Shown: positions 9,402-18,577 of the stretch, one piece after another
Layout: every line of letters begins with the position of its first letter
Numbering within the stretch: the stretch's first letter is position 1
Assembly (NCBI RefSeq): GCF_020497125.1
Contig: NC_059073.1
Location: 17,443,225-17,507,224, forward strand
DNA: 64,000 nucleotides
Origin: Mauremys mutica
Lineage: Eukaryota; Chordata; Testudines; Geoemydidae
Reading direction: 5' to 3'
Translations under genes and position numbers: made by a program
Notes under the pieces: model-generated
Told to the model about the DNA's origin: nothing
Database searches by the model: none
What the model saw: only the letters and a program-made list of their open reading frames with translations

Positions 9402-10277
9402 TTACACTAAATGTTCTTGGGCTAGGCACAGACATTGCATAGCATAACCTATGGCAAGAACAGTGTTTAATAAGCTTTCCAAACACAACTCAGCACACAG
9501 GCGCCAGAGCTTGAAGTTTATATCTACTGAAGTCCAAGTCACACAGTCATGGTGCCGTTGGGCTGGCGCATCTATGACACAGCCCTCACAATCTTCAAAA
9601 AGCTTTTCCCTAAGGCAGTGATTAAGGACAGCATAAACAGCAACACGTACAATAGTCCGCATGACTTTTTTACGCTCACGACGTGGCATTGGCTCAGTTA
9701 GTTCCATGCCAAGCCTCCTAAGCTCCTCATAGCCGGCATCCTCAGAGTCCTCTTCAACACTTTGTATTGGCATTGAGCAAAAACAAGGAGAGCCCGGTTC
9801 ATCTTCGCTGCTTGATGTAACGCTGTCCAGGGCCTCTGGGTCCTCTAGAAAGGCATCGTCAAGCTGTGGAGAGATTTTCAGAAAAGAAACAGTGTAAGTT
9901 CCCACTGCTTGTTTTTAAATATACACATACCCAACCCACCCCCCCAGTTCCTAACCCCATTACACCCCATCATCAACGGTCACTTCTTAATCATTCATTT
10001 ACCTGAGCAATGTCTTTTCCATTCACCTTGTCCTCCGATGACTCCCCTGAGCTGCGTTCGCCTTCCACCTCTAGGGGGGCGGACAATGAGAGGCCATCAC
10101 ATTCATCGGCGTGCCTCACAAGAGTTTGGGTTTCGGGTTCTGGTGTATCCATCAATGGCTGAGTCAAAGGGCCCTCGTGGGAACTGTCGCTGATGTAGCA
10201 CTTTCTCCACACAAGTCCAAAGTCCCCCGGGGTTAAACAAAGTCCAAAGTGCTCACAGGGGTGGTGAAGGAGTCCAT
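9402..10277 (-). pseudogene. Accessory gene, right copy (spliced, long exon 2)
   Basis: Minus-strand gene whose exon 1 (10277 to 10003) lies in the right TIR and whose exon 2 (9863-9402, 153 residues) leaves the TIR after about seven codons. Donor (CAG|GTAAAT) and acceptor (CCACAG|CTT) are conserved with the left copy and the phase is 0 at the join. Exon 2 starts acidic and Ser-rich, then has a basic stretch (PRRERKKVMR) followed by Cys-rich amphipathic sequence. No LxCxE motif and no clear family match were found. Exon 1 is damaged: the ATG equivalent to the left copy meets TAA at 10233-10235, next to a one-base loss. A function in host-cell manipulation is possible by analogy with adintovirus accessory genes, but this is not shown. 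Confidence 0.55.
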
Positions 10278-10846
10278 GTTTCCACGATTTCTAAAGCATG
10301 TGTCCTTGGTAAAAGATGGTCTCTTCTGCCCCGATGCTGGGACTTATGGGGTGATAGTGTTGCGCTCTGATTGGCAGAGGGTGCTAGGAGGAGTTATTAG
10401 AAGGGTCACACGACCCTCATCTGGACGAGTCACCCCACCCCGGAACATCACCGATTGGTCAAACCTGCTCTCGGGGTGGTCCTATGCGGCCGAAACCCAT
10501 CGCGATTGGTAGAGTGCAGTGGGAGGAATTCTTAGAGGGGTCACGTGAGCCACATCCGGATGGGTCACCCCACCCTGGAACACCCCTGATTGGTCAAATC
10601 ACCTCTCGGGGCAGGCCTATGGGGGCGAAACCCCTCCTGATTGGTAGAGGGCAGTGGGAGGAGTTCTTAGAGGGATCACATGACACACTTTGCTTCCGGT
10701 CATGTGTCCTCCTTGACCCTGGAAGTAATACCCTGTGGGTGGGACTTCTGGTGATAGGTGGGCGGTGTTTAAGGGGTCACGGGGCGGGGTTTTAGGGGTC
10801 AAGGGGCCTGTTTGGGGTTGATTGATGGTAGGGCCCTAACAGTACT
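9842..10846 (-). repeat. Right terminal inverted repeat
   Basis: Reverse complement of 4282-5279, about 1005 bp. It contains the matching tandem CCAAT array and accessory exon 1. The outer end reads AGTACTGTTAGGGCC when viewed inward. Confidence 0.88.
10330..10690. promoter_or_regulatory. CCAAT-box tandem repeats of the right TIR
   Basis: Mirror of the left array. Units recur at about 135-base spacing near 10401, 10536 and 10671, with inverted CCAAT boxes (GATTGGTAGAG, GATTGGTCAAA). It lies upstream of the right accessory exon 1. Confidence 0.55.
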
Positions 10847-10852
10847 ACTGGA
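10847..10852. repeat. Right target-site duplication of the Polinton-like element
   Basis: ACTGGA; partner of ACCAGA at 4276-4281 and derived from parental ACCGGA by one transition. Confidence 0.7.
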
Positions 10853-10915
10853 CACCCTTAGAGGCCCTTGCCTTCCAAAAGGGTGGCTTTGTAAATTTAG
10901 TATCAGCTCTTCTTG
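10853..10915 (-). repeat. Duplicated terminal coding segment of the SPATA31-like gene
   Basis: A direct copy of 11219-11280 (shared CTTGCCTTCCAAAAGGGTGG). In the gene this encodes the last residues before the stop. Here it is joined at 10916 to the 3' flank of the functional unit, marking the tandem-duplication junction. Confidence 0.75.
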
Positions 10916-11198
10916 AAGGAAGGATTGATTCTTGAACTGCATGAAGTAAAGTAACAAATCCAGTGAGCTAGCCACACCCTCAGTCTCATCCAAGCTCCCA
11001 GGCCCCCCTTCATCTTGGAATCTGGGTTTAAATGTCATACCCCAAGGAGAGTCACTTATACATCAGTCTCTGTGTCCCAGGACAACAAGCCATTCTTCTC
11101 AGCCACTTTAGCCTATGCTTACCAGGCCCGCTGGATGATAGGGAGATGTTGGAATTTGTGGGCCCCTTCTGTTAGTGGGCATGCTGGCAGGGTGGGAT
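10916..11198 (-). other. 3' flank/UTR of the SPATA31-like gene (proximal copy)
   Basis: Directly follows the TGA at 11199-11201 on the minus strand and is duplicated at 3980-4281. It probably holds the 3' untranslated region. No strong AATAAA was recognised. Confidence 0.5.
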
Positions 11199-13329
11199 TC
11201 AGTAGTATGGAAACCGGACACCCTTGGAGGCCCTTGCCTTCCAAAAGGGTGGCTTTGTAAATTTAATGTCAGGTGTTCTTGAATGAAAGTCCTTGGACAT
11301 TCGGGACTTCACTTTGTGTTGCAGCTTGCTGAAGGTTTGCTTGAGGCACATTAACATCTGTTTGAGAATTTTGCTCCTTGAAGGGGATGGTGTCCTAGCT
11401 CTGGAGGCCTTTGGTGACTTTCGGGGAGAACCGTCAGGACTCCCAGTTGCTTTCTCCCCAGCTTGCGAAAGTCCTGTTGTACTCATTGCAATGGACACCA
11501 TCTTTGGTTGCTTGGTGGGAGCCGTTTTCCCCATCCCATCCTGCGTCTTGCTCTTGTCTGCTGGAAGGAGCCACAGCACTGGCATCTTATTGTGGTTGGA
11601 TGATGCTGAGGCGTCTCCTGGAGTCCATCGCTGTGGAATTCCATGGGATCTTCCTGGCAAGTCAGCACCTGCAGAGCCAGCTGGTCTCTTCCGTCGATGC
11701 TTACCACACTTCTGGCAGCCTCTGATTGGTGGCTGGTCCCTGGAGAGCTTTGAATTCACAGTTCCATTGAACCTATGTGAATCCATGATGTCTCGAAGAC
11801 CATGCAGCTCAGCAGATGTCTCCTTCGGAGTTTTCTTACCCTTCCTCTTTCCTGGATATGCCTTGCGGCACTGCTGGCAAACTGAGACCTGGCCCGCCAA
11901 GGGGCGGGAGCTGCTCAACATTTCCGTCAGGTGCTTGATCTGCAGGTCGTGTGTAGCCTGCCCAGCAATGAGAGAGTCAAGGGTGGCTCTTGTTAGCTGC
12001 TCAGAGCCTGGGGCCTCTGGGGCAACCTGGTGCCATTGGGTCCTGGGAAGATCTGCCCTGCTCTCACCTGCCTGTGCCCCTGGCCGCAGGCAGGAGCCTT
12101 CTCCCAAGAGAAACTTCCTCTCCATGTGCAGCTCCAGCTTCTCTTCAGTCCCTTTGGTGCCGCTCACACTGGTAAGGGGTTTTCTCAACTCACTCCTATA
12201 AATCTGGAGTGTCGCTGCGAGTGTCTTCTCTGCTATTGCGGTTCCTGGAGGTGGCAATGTCAGACCCACACCTGCTGGCAGAGTGCAGCGATCTGGGTTA
12301 GTCTGGTTTTCTGCCGCGCCATCATTCCTGCCTGTCTCCATGGTGGTACCTTCCACTGGCGTTGGAGGATGTGTGGAAGAAGAGGAGCTTGTGCTTCGCC
12401 TCCCCGTCTGCAGGAAATCGGTCTCCATCTCACTGAACTCCACACGGGCTTCCCTGGCTGGGACGGCGTGAGGCAGCTTTGCCAGGGGCTCTGGGTCCAG
12501 GGTGAGCAGCCCCCTCTGCATGGCCAGATGCTGACTCCTTATGTGGAGTTCGATGGGGTGGGCAGGCTGTTGTCCCATCGCTGGGAATGCTGCTGTCCTG
12601 TGCTTGCTTGGCTCCCTAGGGGGGTGGAGTGGCCCAGGCAGGGCAGTCTCTCTCCGGAGGGGAGCATCTCTGTGCGACTCTCGCACCAACTTAGGAAACA
12701 CCTTCCTTTGGATCTCCAAGCACTTCTGAGCCATGTGATCCTGCAGCTTGATCTCCGCCGTGGGCACAAGCCTGGCCAGGATGGCATCAGGGGATGCCAT
12801 GATCCTATGGGCCATTTGGGACAGGGATCCCGAGGGGCAGACACATGGCTTCTGGATCTCCTGTGCATGCTGAGGGCTGGTGTTGGATCTGACGGGCTCC
12901 GGGACCTTTGCTGGAAATCCACATTTGGGCGGATCTGTGTCTAATTCCAATTGCTGCTTGGTGTCCCGCTCACCCAGCAATGGCTCCCCCGGGATGGGGG
13001 TTTTTGGAGCCCCCAGTCGCCTCTGAAGATGCTTCTGCCGGATGTTGAAGTCTGAGCCATGGACTGACGTCTGGTCCAGACCCATGGTCTGGTCTCGCCG
13101 GTCTTGTCTGCTGTGGGCAGGAGGCCTGGGGAGAGGCTGGGCTTGGATGGGATGAGTGGATCCTTCCCAGCTCACAAAAGGCATGATCTCCCTTGTGTGG
13201 CAGAAGGACTCTGACTGAATCATGGCAGCTTCTCTCAGGGAAAAGGAGCTGGGACTCCAGAGGGCAGAGGTGGTGGATTCCATAGAGGAATAGGAGAACT
13301 GGCTCATCGCGGCTGTCGACACACTTGGC
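11199..13329 (-). CDS. SPATA31-like protein, large terminal exon
   Basis: An unbroken 710-codon exon including the stop. It begins at a strong acceptor (polypyrimidine run then CCCACAG|G, 13331-13330) and ends at TGA 11199-11201. The protein is Pro/Ser/Arg-rich and probably disordered. It contains several weak repeats of the SPATA31/FAM205 type, in which a helix starting with His/Leu plus basic residues is followed by a Gly-Leu-Pro-like stretch: FNIRQKHLQRRLGAPK, IELHIRSQHLAMQRGLL, IKLQDHMAQKCLEIQRK, LELHMERKFLLGEG. Near the C terminus are CQQCRKAYPGKRKGKK and a basic coiled stretch before the end. In mammals the family acts in spermatogenesis. The C-terminal codons are tandemly duplicated, and a virus-like element interrupts the extra copy. 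Assignment rests on pattern memory, not a search. Confidence 0.62.
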
Positions 13330-13514
13330 CTGTGGGAGAAAGCAGACAGGGACAGATGGAACATGGCCCTGCTGAGCAAAGGCAGGGCTTGGGCACAACC
13401 TTCCAACAGTAGTGCAATGGGGCAGTGCCTAGGCATGCATTGCACACCACACCCTGACACAAGAACATCAACTGGGTAACGAAGGACTGAGAAGGGGAGC
13501 TGGCACTCATTTTA

Positions 13515-13615
13515 TCTATAACGATAACCCCTTCGTCACACGCACATGTGCAGCACCTAGCACAACGGGGCCTTGAGCATGATTGGGGACCTAGTGCTAT
13601 TTTAATAGAAAGATT
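13515..13615 (+). repeat. CORE-SINE/L2-like tail fragment
   Basis: Contains CAGCACCTAGCACAACGGGGCC, a phrase shared in diverged form with 31570 and 61890, and inverted at 45230. This is a common amniote SINE tail; the head is missing. Confidence 0.35.
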
Positions 13616-13659
13616 AGCTAACAACAATTGCTTTGGGTGAGGAAGATGTGAGCATGTGT

Positions 13660-13948
13660 GTGTAACCCTCGCCAGAGGATGTTGTGAAGGCCAAGACTAT
13701 AAACTATAAAAGGAACTAGATAAATTCATCAATGGCTATTAGCTAGGATGGGCAGGGATGGTGTCCCTAGTCTCTGTTTGTCTGAAGCTGGGAATGGGCG
13801 ACAGGGGACGGATCATTTGATGATTCCCTCTTCTGGTCATTCCCTCTGCTGCACTGGCATTGGCCAGTTTTGGAAGACAGGATAGTGGGCTAGATGAACC
13901 TTTGGTCTGACCCAGTCTGGCTGTTCTTATGTTCTTACATTCTAACCC
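13660..13948 (+). mobile_element. CR1 LINE 3' end
   Basis: Carries the phrase TTTGGTCTGACCCAGTCTGG followed by a GTTCTTA-type terminal repeat (TTCTTATGTTCTTA), the end of a turtle CR1 family. A second copy is at 20340. 5' truncated. Confidence 0.65.
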
Positions 13949-15027
13949 ACTGGAAAACTGTCCTCTTCTAATGGCTGATACACTAGAGGCTAACAACCTA
14001 CTATTGCTCCCAGTTAATGGAGTTTCTCAGGTGGTGGAGGTCTGTGCTATGGTCCTGAAAGTCCTGGGTTTGAACCCATCTGATGACTCATGTTTGGGGT
14101 GTAGCACGGGGTGCCCCACTCACTGCTTGTCTGGAGCTACTCTGGGGATTAGTTCTCGAGGTCAATGCCTCTTCCAATTGTCGCATGTGGTCACATCATC
14201 TCTCTCTCATTCCGGGAACTGCAGTGTCCTCTTCTTGACTCAGCCCCTTGGCTAGGCCACTCAGCATTTCCCCCTCTTCCAGGGTACAGTCCTTCAATTG
14301 CCTGTCACTCCCACAGTGACCCAGACAGTCTTCCTGTTCACTGCCCCACCGGTCTGAGCCGTGCCCTCGGTGTCTGGTAGGGAAACCTGGGCCCACACTT
14401 CACACCGGGCTCCAGGCCAGGGACCCTCAACCCAGCAGTTCTGGGCTTTCCTCTCCCAGCCTGGACTGCTTCCTACTACTCCTGGTTCCCCTCCTTGCTC
14501 TGGGTGCACCAGCTCCAAACACTCCCCCCTCTTCCCAGGGAGGGGCTGCTCTTTCCCAGCCACAGCCCCTGTCTCTTGCCAGCTTCCTGATTTTATAGGC
14601 CCCGCCTATTCCTGCCCAGTTGAGCCTGCTTGGAATCAATTCCCTGCTCCCCGGCTCTTCCTGCAGGTGCACCCTGTGGAGTTCATGGGCCTGCCTGGCC
14701 ACCTGAGCCCCTTCCAGTGCTGTGTGGGGTGGACACCCCCTCATAGGTTGTCATTGGATTGCTTTTTCTTTCAAACACAGCCCGGGCAGGTTCGAGACAG
14801 TCGCCTGCTGGCAGATATTGCCCTACAGAAGGATTTGATCCTACTCACAACCGCAACTTGTAGTCTCTGCATTTAATTTCTGATAATCCCTCACCTCACT
14901 TTCACTGGTATCTCACCTGTTATTTTAGGATCCTGGCGTGTCTGGTTTTCCCTGCTCCCTCCCCTCTACATTCATTATCCCCTCCCACCCAGCCCCCAGT
15001 CTGGTGCCCCCCGGTCAGTTGCCTTAC
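13949..15027. other. Intron of the SPATA31-like gene, repeat-derived
   Basis: Lies between the two probable exons. GC-rich, with weak SINE-like B-box phrases (GGGTTTGAACCC near 14070). Open frames of 60-170 codons are Ser/Pro/Cys-rich and lack support. Confidence 0.35.
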
Positions 15028-15129
15028 GGTATCAGAACTTCATCCAGATGTCTGGCCACGTCCTGTAGCCTCCTCTCAAGTAGCCTGAGGCTCTGAGCCA
15101 AGGGGAGCTTCTCCAGGGGCACAGGGCAG
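15028..15129 (-). CDS. Probable upstream exon of the SPATA31-like gene
   Basis: A 102-nt open segment with a good acceptor (CTGTTCCACAG|C) and donor (ATACC|GTAAGG) on the minus strand. It ends with two bases of a codon, and the big exon at 13329 starts with the one base needed, so the frame stays open across the splice. The encoded stretch includes SLRLLERRLQDVARHLDE, an amphipathic helix comparable to the small third exon of SPATA31 genes. The first exon with its membrane segment was not found. Confidence 0.5.
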
Positions 15130-15712
15130 CTGTGGAACAGAGACAGCAGATAGCTGAGTGCAGGCCCTGCCCTCAGGCCTTCTTTTACCCAGAGGTGCGG
15201 CACCGAAAGGCTCCCTGTCCCATTCTCCACTGAGGCAGCCTCCTCCCCTGCAATACCCGGGCCTTGGATGTTCTGGTTTGGGGTTAGCTGGATTGTTAGG
15301 TGAGCCCTGTCTAGTGCTGAGGAGGTGAGCATGTATCCTGCTGGCAGCGTGTGTGTCATGTCCCTTCCACAGAAGCTAATCAACATATAGGATAACAGCC
15401 TACTCTAGCTACCAACTATGCAGCTACTTCTTTAGCTCTAAGGGATGCTTTATGCTGCAGAGCTGAAGGTCCAGGGTTCAAATCCTACTGGGAACCTATG
15501 CTGGAGGAGGGGCCATTACCCAAGTGCTGCTGGATCCCTTTCACCCTACTCACCGTACCAGAAAGGCCAGCCTTCCTCCTGACCTCTCCACCTCACCTCC
15601 CCGGGGTGCACGGGGCTGCTCCCAGAAAACATTTTCTCTCCCTCTTGGGAGGGGAGGATGGTCCAGTCCAGTCGACACAATCTACCCCCGCACTGCCCCA
15701 GGTTAAATGAGC
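15130..15712. other. Region upstream of the probable exon; no further exon proven
   Basis: Contains a tRNA-like phrase GGGTTCAAATCCT near 15474, probably a decayed SINE B-box. No coding exon was recognised. Confidence 0.3.
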
Positions 15713-15720
15713 CGTATGAC
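15713..15720. repeat. 8-bp target duplication of GC-rich MITE copy 1
   Basis: CGTATGAC, repeated exactly at 16107-16114. Confidence 0.8.
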
Positions 15721-16106
15721 CGGGGCGGCTCTACCTTTTTGTCCGCCCCAAGCAGTCATGCGCGGGAGGTGCCCCGGAGCCGCGGGAGCAGCGGACCTCC
15801 CGCGGGCATGACTGCGGAGGGTCCGCTGGTCGCGCGGCTCGGCTGGACCTCCCGCAGCTGCGGACGGTTCGCAGGTCCGGCGGCTCCGCTTGAGCTGCCG
15901 CAGTCATGCCTGCGGGAGGTCCAGCCGAGCCGGGGGACGAGCGCCCCCTCCGCAGTCATGCCTGCGGGAGGTCCGGTCGTCCCGGGGCTCCGGTGGACCT
16001 CCCGCAGGCATGACTGCGGCAGGTCCGCCGGCCCAGCCTGCCGCCCCCCCGGGAAAGGGCCGCCCCACGCGCATGCTTGCCACGCTGGGGTCTGGAGCCG
16101 GCCCTG
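15721..16106 (-). mobile_element. GC-rich hAT-like MITE, copy 1
   Basis: 386 bp ending in GAGCCGGCCCTG, with the complementary start GGGGCGGCTCTA (its first A appears lost). Perfect 8-bp duplication. The interior is made of short inverted and tandem copies of a CCTGCGGGAGGTCC-type phrase, which creates spurious open frames on both strands. Same family as 56652-57090 and 62950-63245, in the opposite orientation. Confidence 0.8.
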
Positions 16107-16114
16107 CGTATGAC

Positions 16115-17638
16115 GCTTGAAGAAGGGAATGACCCACTGTATGAGGCGTGGGGGTGGATTAGAGATGGCAACTTGTGCAGGGTGGGAATGAATTGCATGA
16201 GTCTAAAGGAGAAGAGTTGCTTGCGTGGTACATAGGTCGGGGCAGGGGAGGGATTACTCGGGCTACTGCCCCTGGGTGGGGATGAATTGCATGGCGCTAA
16301 AGGAGGGGACTGACCCACTGCAGATTCATGGAGGGGGGCATTGCTTACCATGTCTCTAGGGATGCACAAGCCTCCTCCAACTCTTCCTCACAGCGTCCAA
16401 AAGCTGCCAGAAGTGAGACATAAAGGAGACATTGAGCTGCTTGGGCACCCTCTGCTTCCTAGCACCCTATTGCCCCAGATTTCAGAGGCAGCCTGTGAAC
16501 GGAACCACAGCCAGTGCCTCTGCACGACTCTGGGCACGACTGTGCCTTCGCAGGAAGAGGGGAGGCAGGTGGGGGAATAGACCCTATTTCTCTGCTTTGC
16601 ATGGGGTCTGAGTCTGCCACCGCAGCTGTGGGGTGAGGGGCTGCTTACCTTTCGGTTTTTTCTTTTTCTCTCTGTGCCTCCTCTTCCTCGGAGAAGCCTG
16701 CCACACACAAAGAAAGCAGCAGAGTTAGAAGAGAACTCCTCAATAAACCTGGGAGAACAATGAGCCAGAGGTGATTGCCATGTGGGGCCAGAGGGAAGTT
16801 TTTCTTTCTGGGAGAGTATTGCACTCTGAGGCATCATGGGTAGGCATTGTGCTTTCCTATGATGCAGCCAATATAGGGCACAAAGCACAACCCATAACAG
16901 GGGTCACTGGAACAATCCAGGGGTTGGAGAAACAGGGATTGCTGGTACCAGGAGCCTGCAGAGTTTATAAGCACTGAAGGAGAGAGCCTGCAAAGTTCTC
17001 TCTCCTGCAGAGATGATAAAACTCTGCAGGTTTTAGGATTGCAGAGTGTGCAACTAACCCCAGATACCACGCATGGAATTCAGACCATGGGGGAGAAATC
17101 CGACATCTGGACAACAGTGTTTCCTAGATACATATTTAGGGAATGCATGATATTGGGGTTTTATCTGCATGCATTTGGGATGGCCATGCTACTCCTGAGT
17201 GATGAAGCCATGAATGGCTCATGCAAATCCTCCCAAACAAGTGCTGATATAACCCCTATATCATCCTTAAACGGCAGCTGTTTTACACCAAAAAACAACA
17301 ACAGTTTGGCATGAGTTCAGTCCACTTGCCTGGGAGCTGCAAAGTTTCTTGAAGGTAAACCGCACTGCTTGCAGCTTAACTATCCAGGTATTCCTTTCAC
17401 AGGCTAGAGCTTTCTCGCCTGGGCTCAGCCCCTTCCCTCCTCCCCCACAGTTTAGTTCCTTTAGTTCTCCAGATGTTTTCAGCAGGCTTCCTTTTGGGGC
17501 AGGGAGGTGGTGGAGAAGAACCTAGATTAACTCACTTCCAAGCCTTCAATAGGATTTGGCTATGACAGGAATCCTTTGGCTCCCAGTTTGACCCCCCCAC
17601 TCCCTCCTAGTGGAAAAATACCACCAGTCCAAAATGAT
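16115..17638. other. No proven gene; possible SPATA31 5' region
   Basis: Upstream of the SPATA31-like exons. Includes a 49-nt splice-bounded candidate (16649-16697, minus) that I could not confirm. The rest is unique or decayed repeat sequence. Confidence 0.3.
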
Positions 17639-17639
17639 G

Positions 17640-17882
17640 TCCATCTGAGGGAACTGGGATTGTTTAGTCTGCAGAAGAGAAGAATGAGGGGTGATTTGGT
17701 AGCTGGAATGGGTTACCTAGGGAGGTGGTGGAATCTCCTTCCTTAGAGGTTTTTAAGGGCAGGCTTGATGAAGCCCTGGCTGGGATGATTTAGTTGGGAA
17801 TTAGTCCTGCTTTGAGCAGGGGGATGGACTAGATACCTCCTGAGGTCCCTTCCAACCCTGATATTCTATGGATTCTATGAGG
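17640..17882 (+). mobile_element. CR1 LINE 3' end
   Basis: Shows the ORF2 end ([22 protein letters not shown], then [16 protein letters not shown] in nucleotides) and the classical tail: GAGCAGGGGGATGGACTAGA, then GGTCCCTTCCAACCC, then TTCTATG repeats. An internal deletion near 17703 joins the two parts. Confidence 0.8.
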
Positions 17883-17884
17883 TG

Positions 17885-18190
17885 ACGTGATCACATGACC
17901 CTGCAGTGTCAAAGCAGCATCCCTGGAAACTTCTCAGGAAGGAGGCAGATTAGTCCTATTGTCCTTCCTAACGGCCCATCCAGGCTGATTGCCTACTGTT
18001 TGGGGGCATTCCCCTGGTGCAAGCACTTTTGTAATTGATACAGAGCCCATATTCCTAACTTCAGATACAGAAATGATACATCCATACAAATAGGATAATC
18101 CCATTCAGTAAATCAGAACCTTTCCAATGATATCTCACATGACCCATCTTGCATAAAACATACCATAGTTATGCCATATTCGTAGAACAA
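17885..18190 (-). repeat. LTR-like fragment related to 8700-9318
   Basis: Shares the ordered phrases 'gatacaga..cccatatt', 'aactt..', 'catacagcataatc' in diverged form with 9130-9240. Partial copy, no terminal structure seen. Confidence 0.4.
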
Positions 18191-18204
18191 TATTTCTATG
18201 AAGA

Positions 18205-18576
18205 ATATGGGGCGTAATGTCACAGGGGTGAAGAAGCTTGTGGACAAGGGCGATCCGGTGGATATAGTGTACCTGAACTTTCAGAAAGCCTTTAACAAGA
18301 TCCCTCATCAAAGGTTCTTAAGCAAAGTAAGTTGTCATGGAATCAGAGGGAAGGTCTTCACATGGACCAGTAACTGGTTTAAAGATAGGAAACCAAAGGT
18401 AGGAATAAATGGTGAGTTTATGAAGAGAGATAAACAGCAAGGTCCCCCAAGGATCTGTACTGGGACCAGAGTTGTTCAACATCTTCATAAATGATCTAGA
18501 AAAGGCGGGAAACAGTGAAGTGGCCAGATTTGCAGATGATACAAAACTAAAGATCGTTAAATCCAAAGCTGAATAG
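18205..18576 (+). mobile_element. CR1-like LINE reverse-transcriptase fragment
   Basis: Encodes RT pieces: YLNFQKAFNKIPHQRFLSK (motif A region with LDF/LNF-F-KAF) and, after a frameshift, the region ending with FADDTKL-like codons at 18530. Both ends are truncated. A different CR1 subfamily from 41608-43106. Confidence 0.7.
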
Positions 18577-18577
18577 G

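Larger units (their letters stand above)
4282..10846 (+). mobile_element. Decayed Polinton/Maverick (adintovirus-like) element
   Basis: An integrated virus-like DNA element of 6565 bp including later insertions. Seen directly are TIRs of about 1 kb at 4282-5279 and 9842-10846, the right end beginning AG (AGTACTGTTAGG) when read inward, and a 6-bp target duplication. It carries an integrase remnant on the plus strand, the C-terminal part of a family B DNA polymerase on the minus strand, and a spliced accessory gene starting in the TIR. TIRs, 6-bp duplication, retroviral-type integrase and protein-primed PolB together define Polintons and adintoviruses. Complete members are usually about 15-20 kb, so most of the middle, including any capsid, protease and ATPase genes, is missing. 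A Penelope element, a CR1 piece and an LTR-like repeat have landed inside. It is a fossil that cannot be functional. Confidence 0.8.

Noticed and set aside
9842..10846. Reading the TIRs as a host segmental inverted duplication
   Set aside because: Polinton-type genes between them, AG-type end and a 6-bp duplication with a visible empty site favour a mobile element.
11293..12944. Long plus-strand open frames of about 300 codons
   Set aside because: They lie antisense to the SPATA31-like exon and mirror its codon bias; no motif, and the minus-strand frame has proper splice phase.
15721..16106. Open frames on both strands with repeated 'PPAGMTA'-like peptides
   Set aside because: Products of the phrase repeats in the GC-rich MITE; same artefact at 56610-57054 and 62852-63414.
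16649..16697. 49-nt splice-bounded segment on the minus strand, possible second exon of the SPATA31-like gene
   Set aside because: Acceptor and donor look good, but the only phase-compatible frame gives an acidic Glu-rich peptide rather than the basic one expected, and no first exon was found; left unproven.
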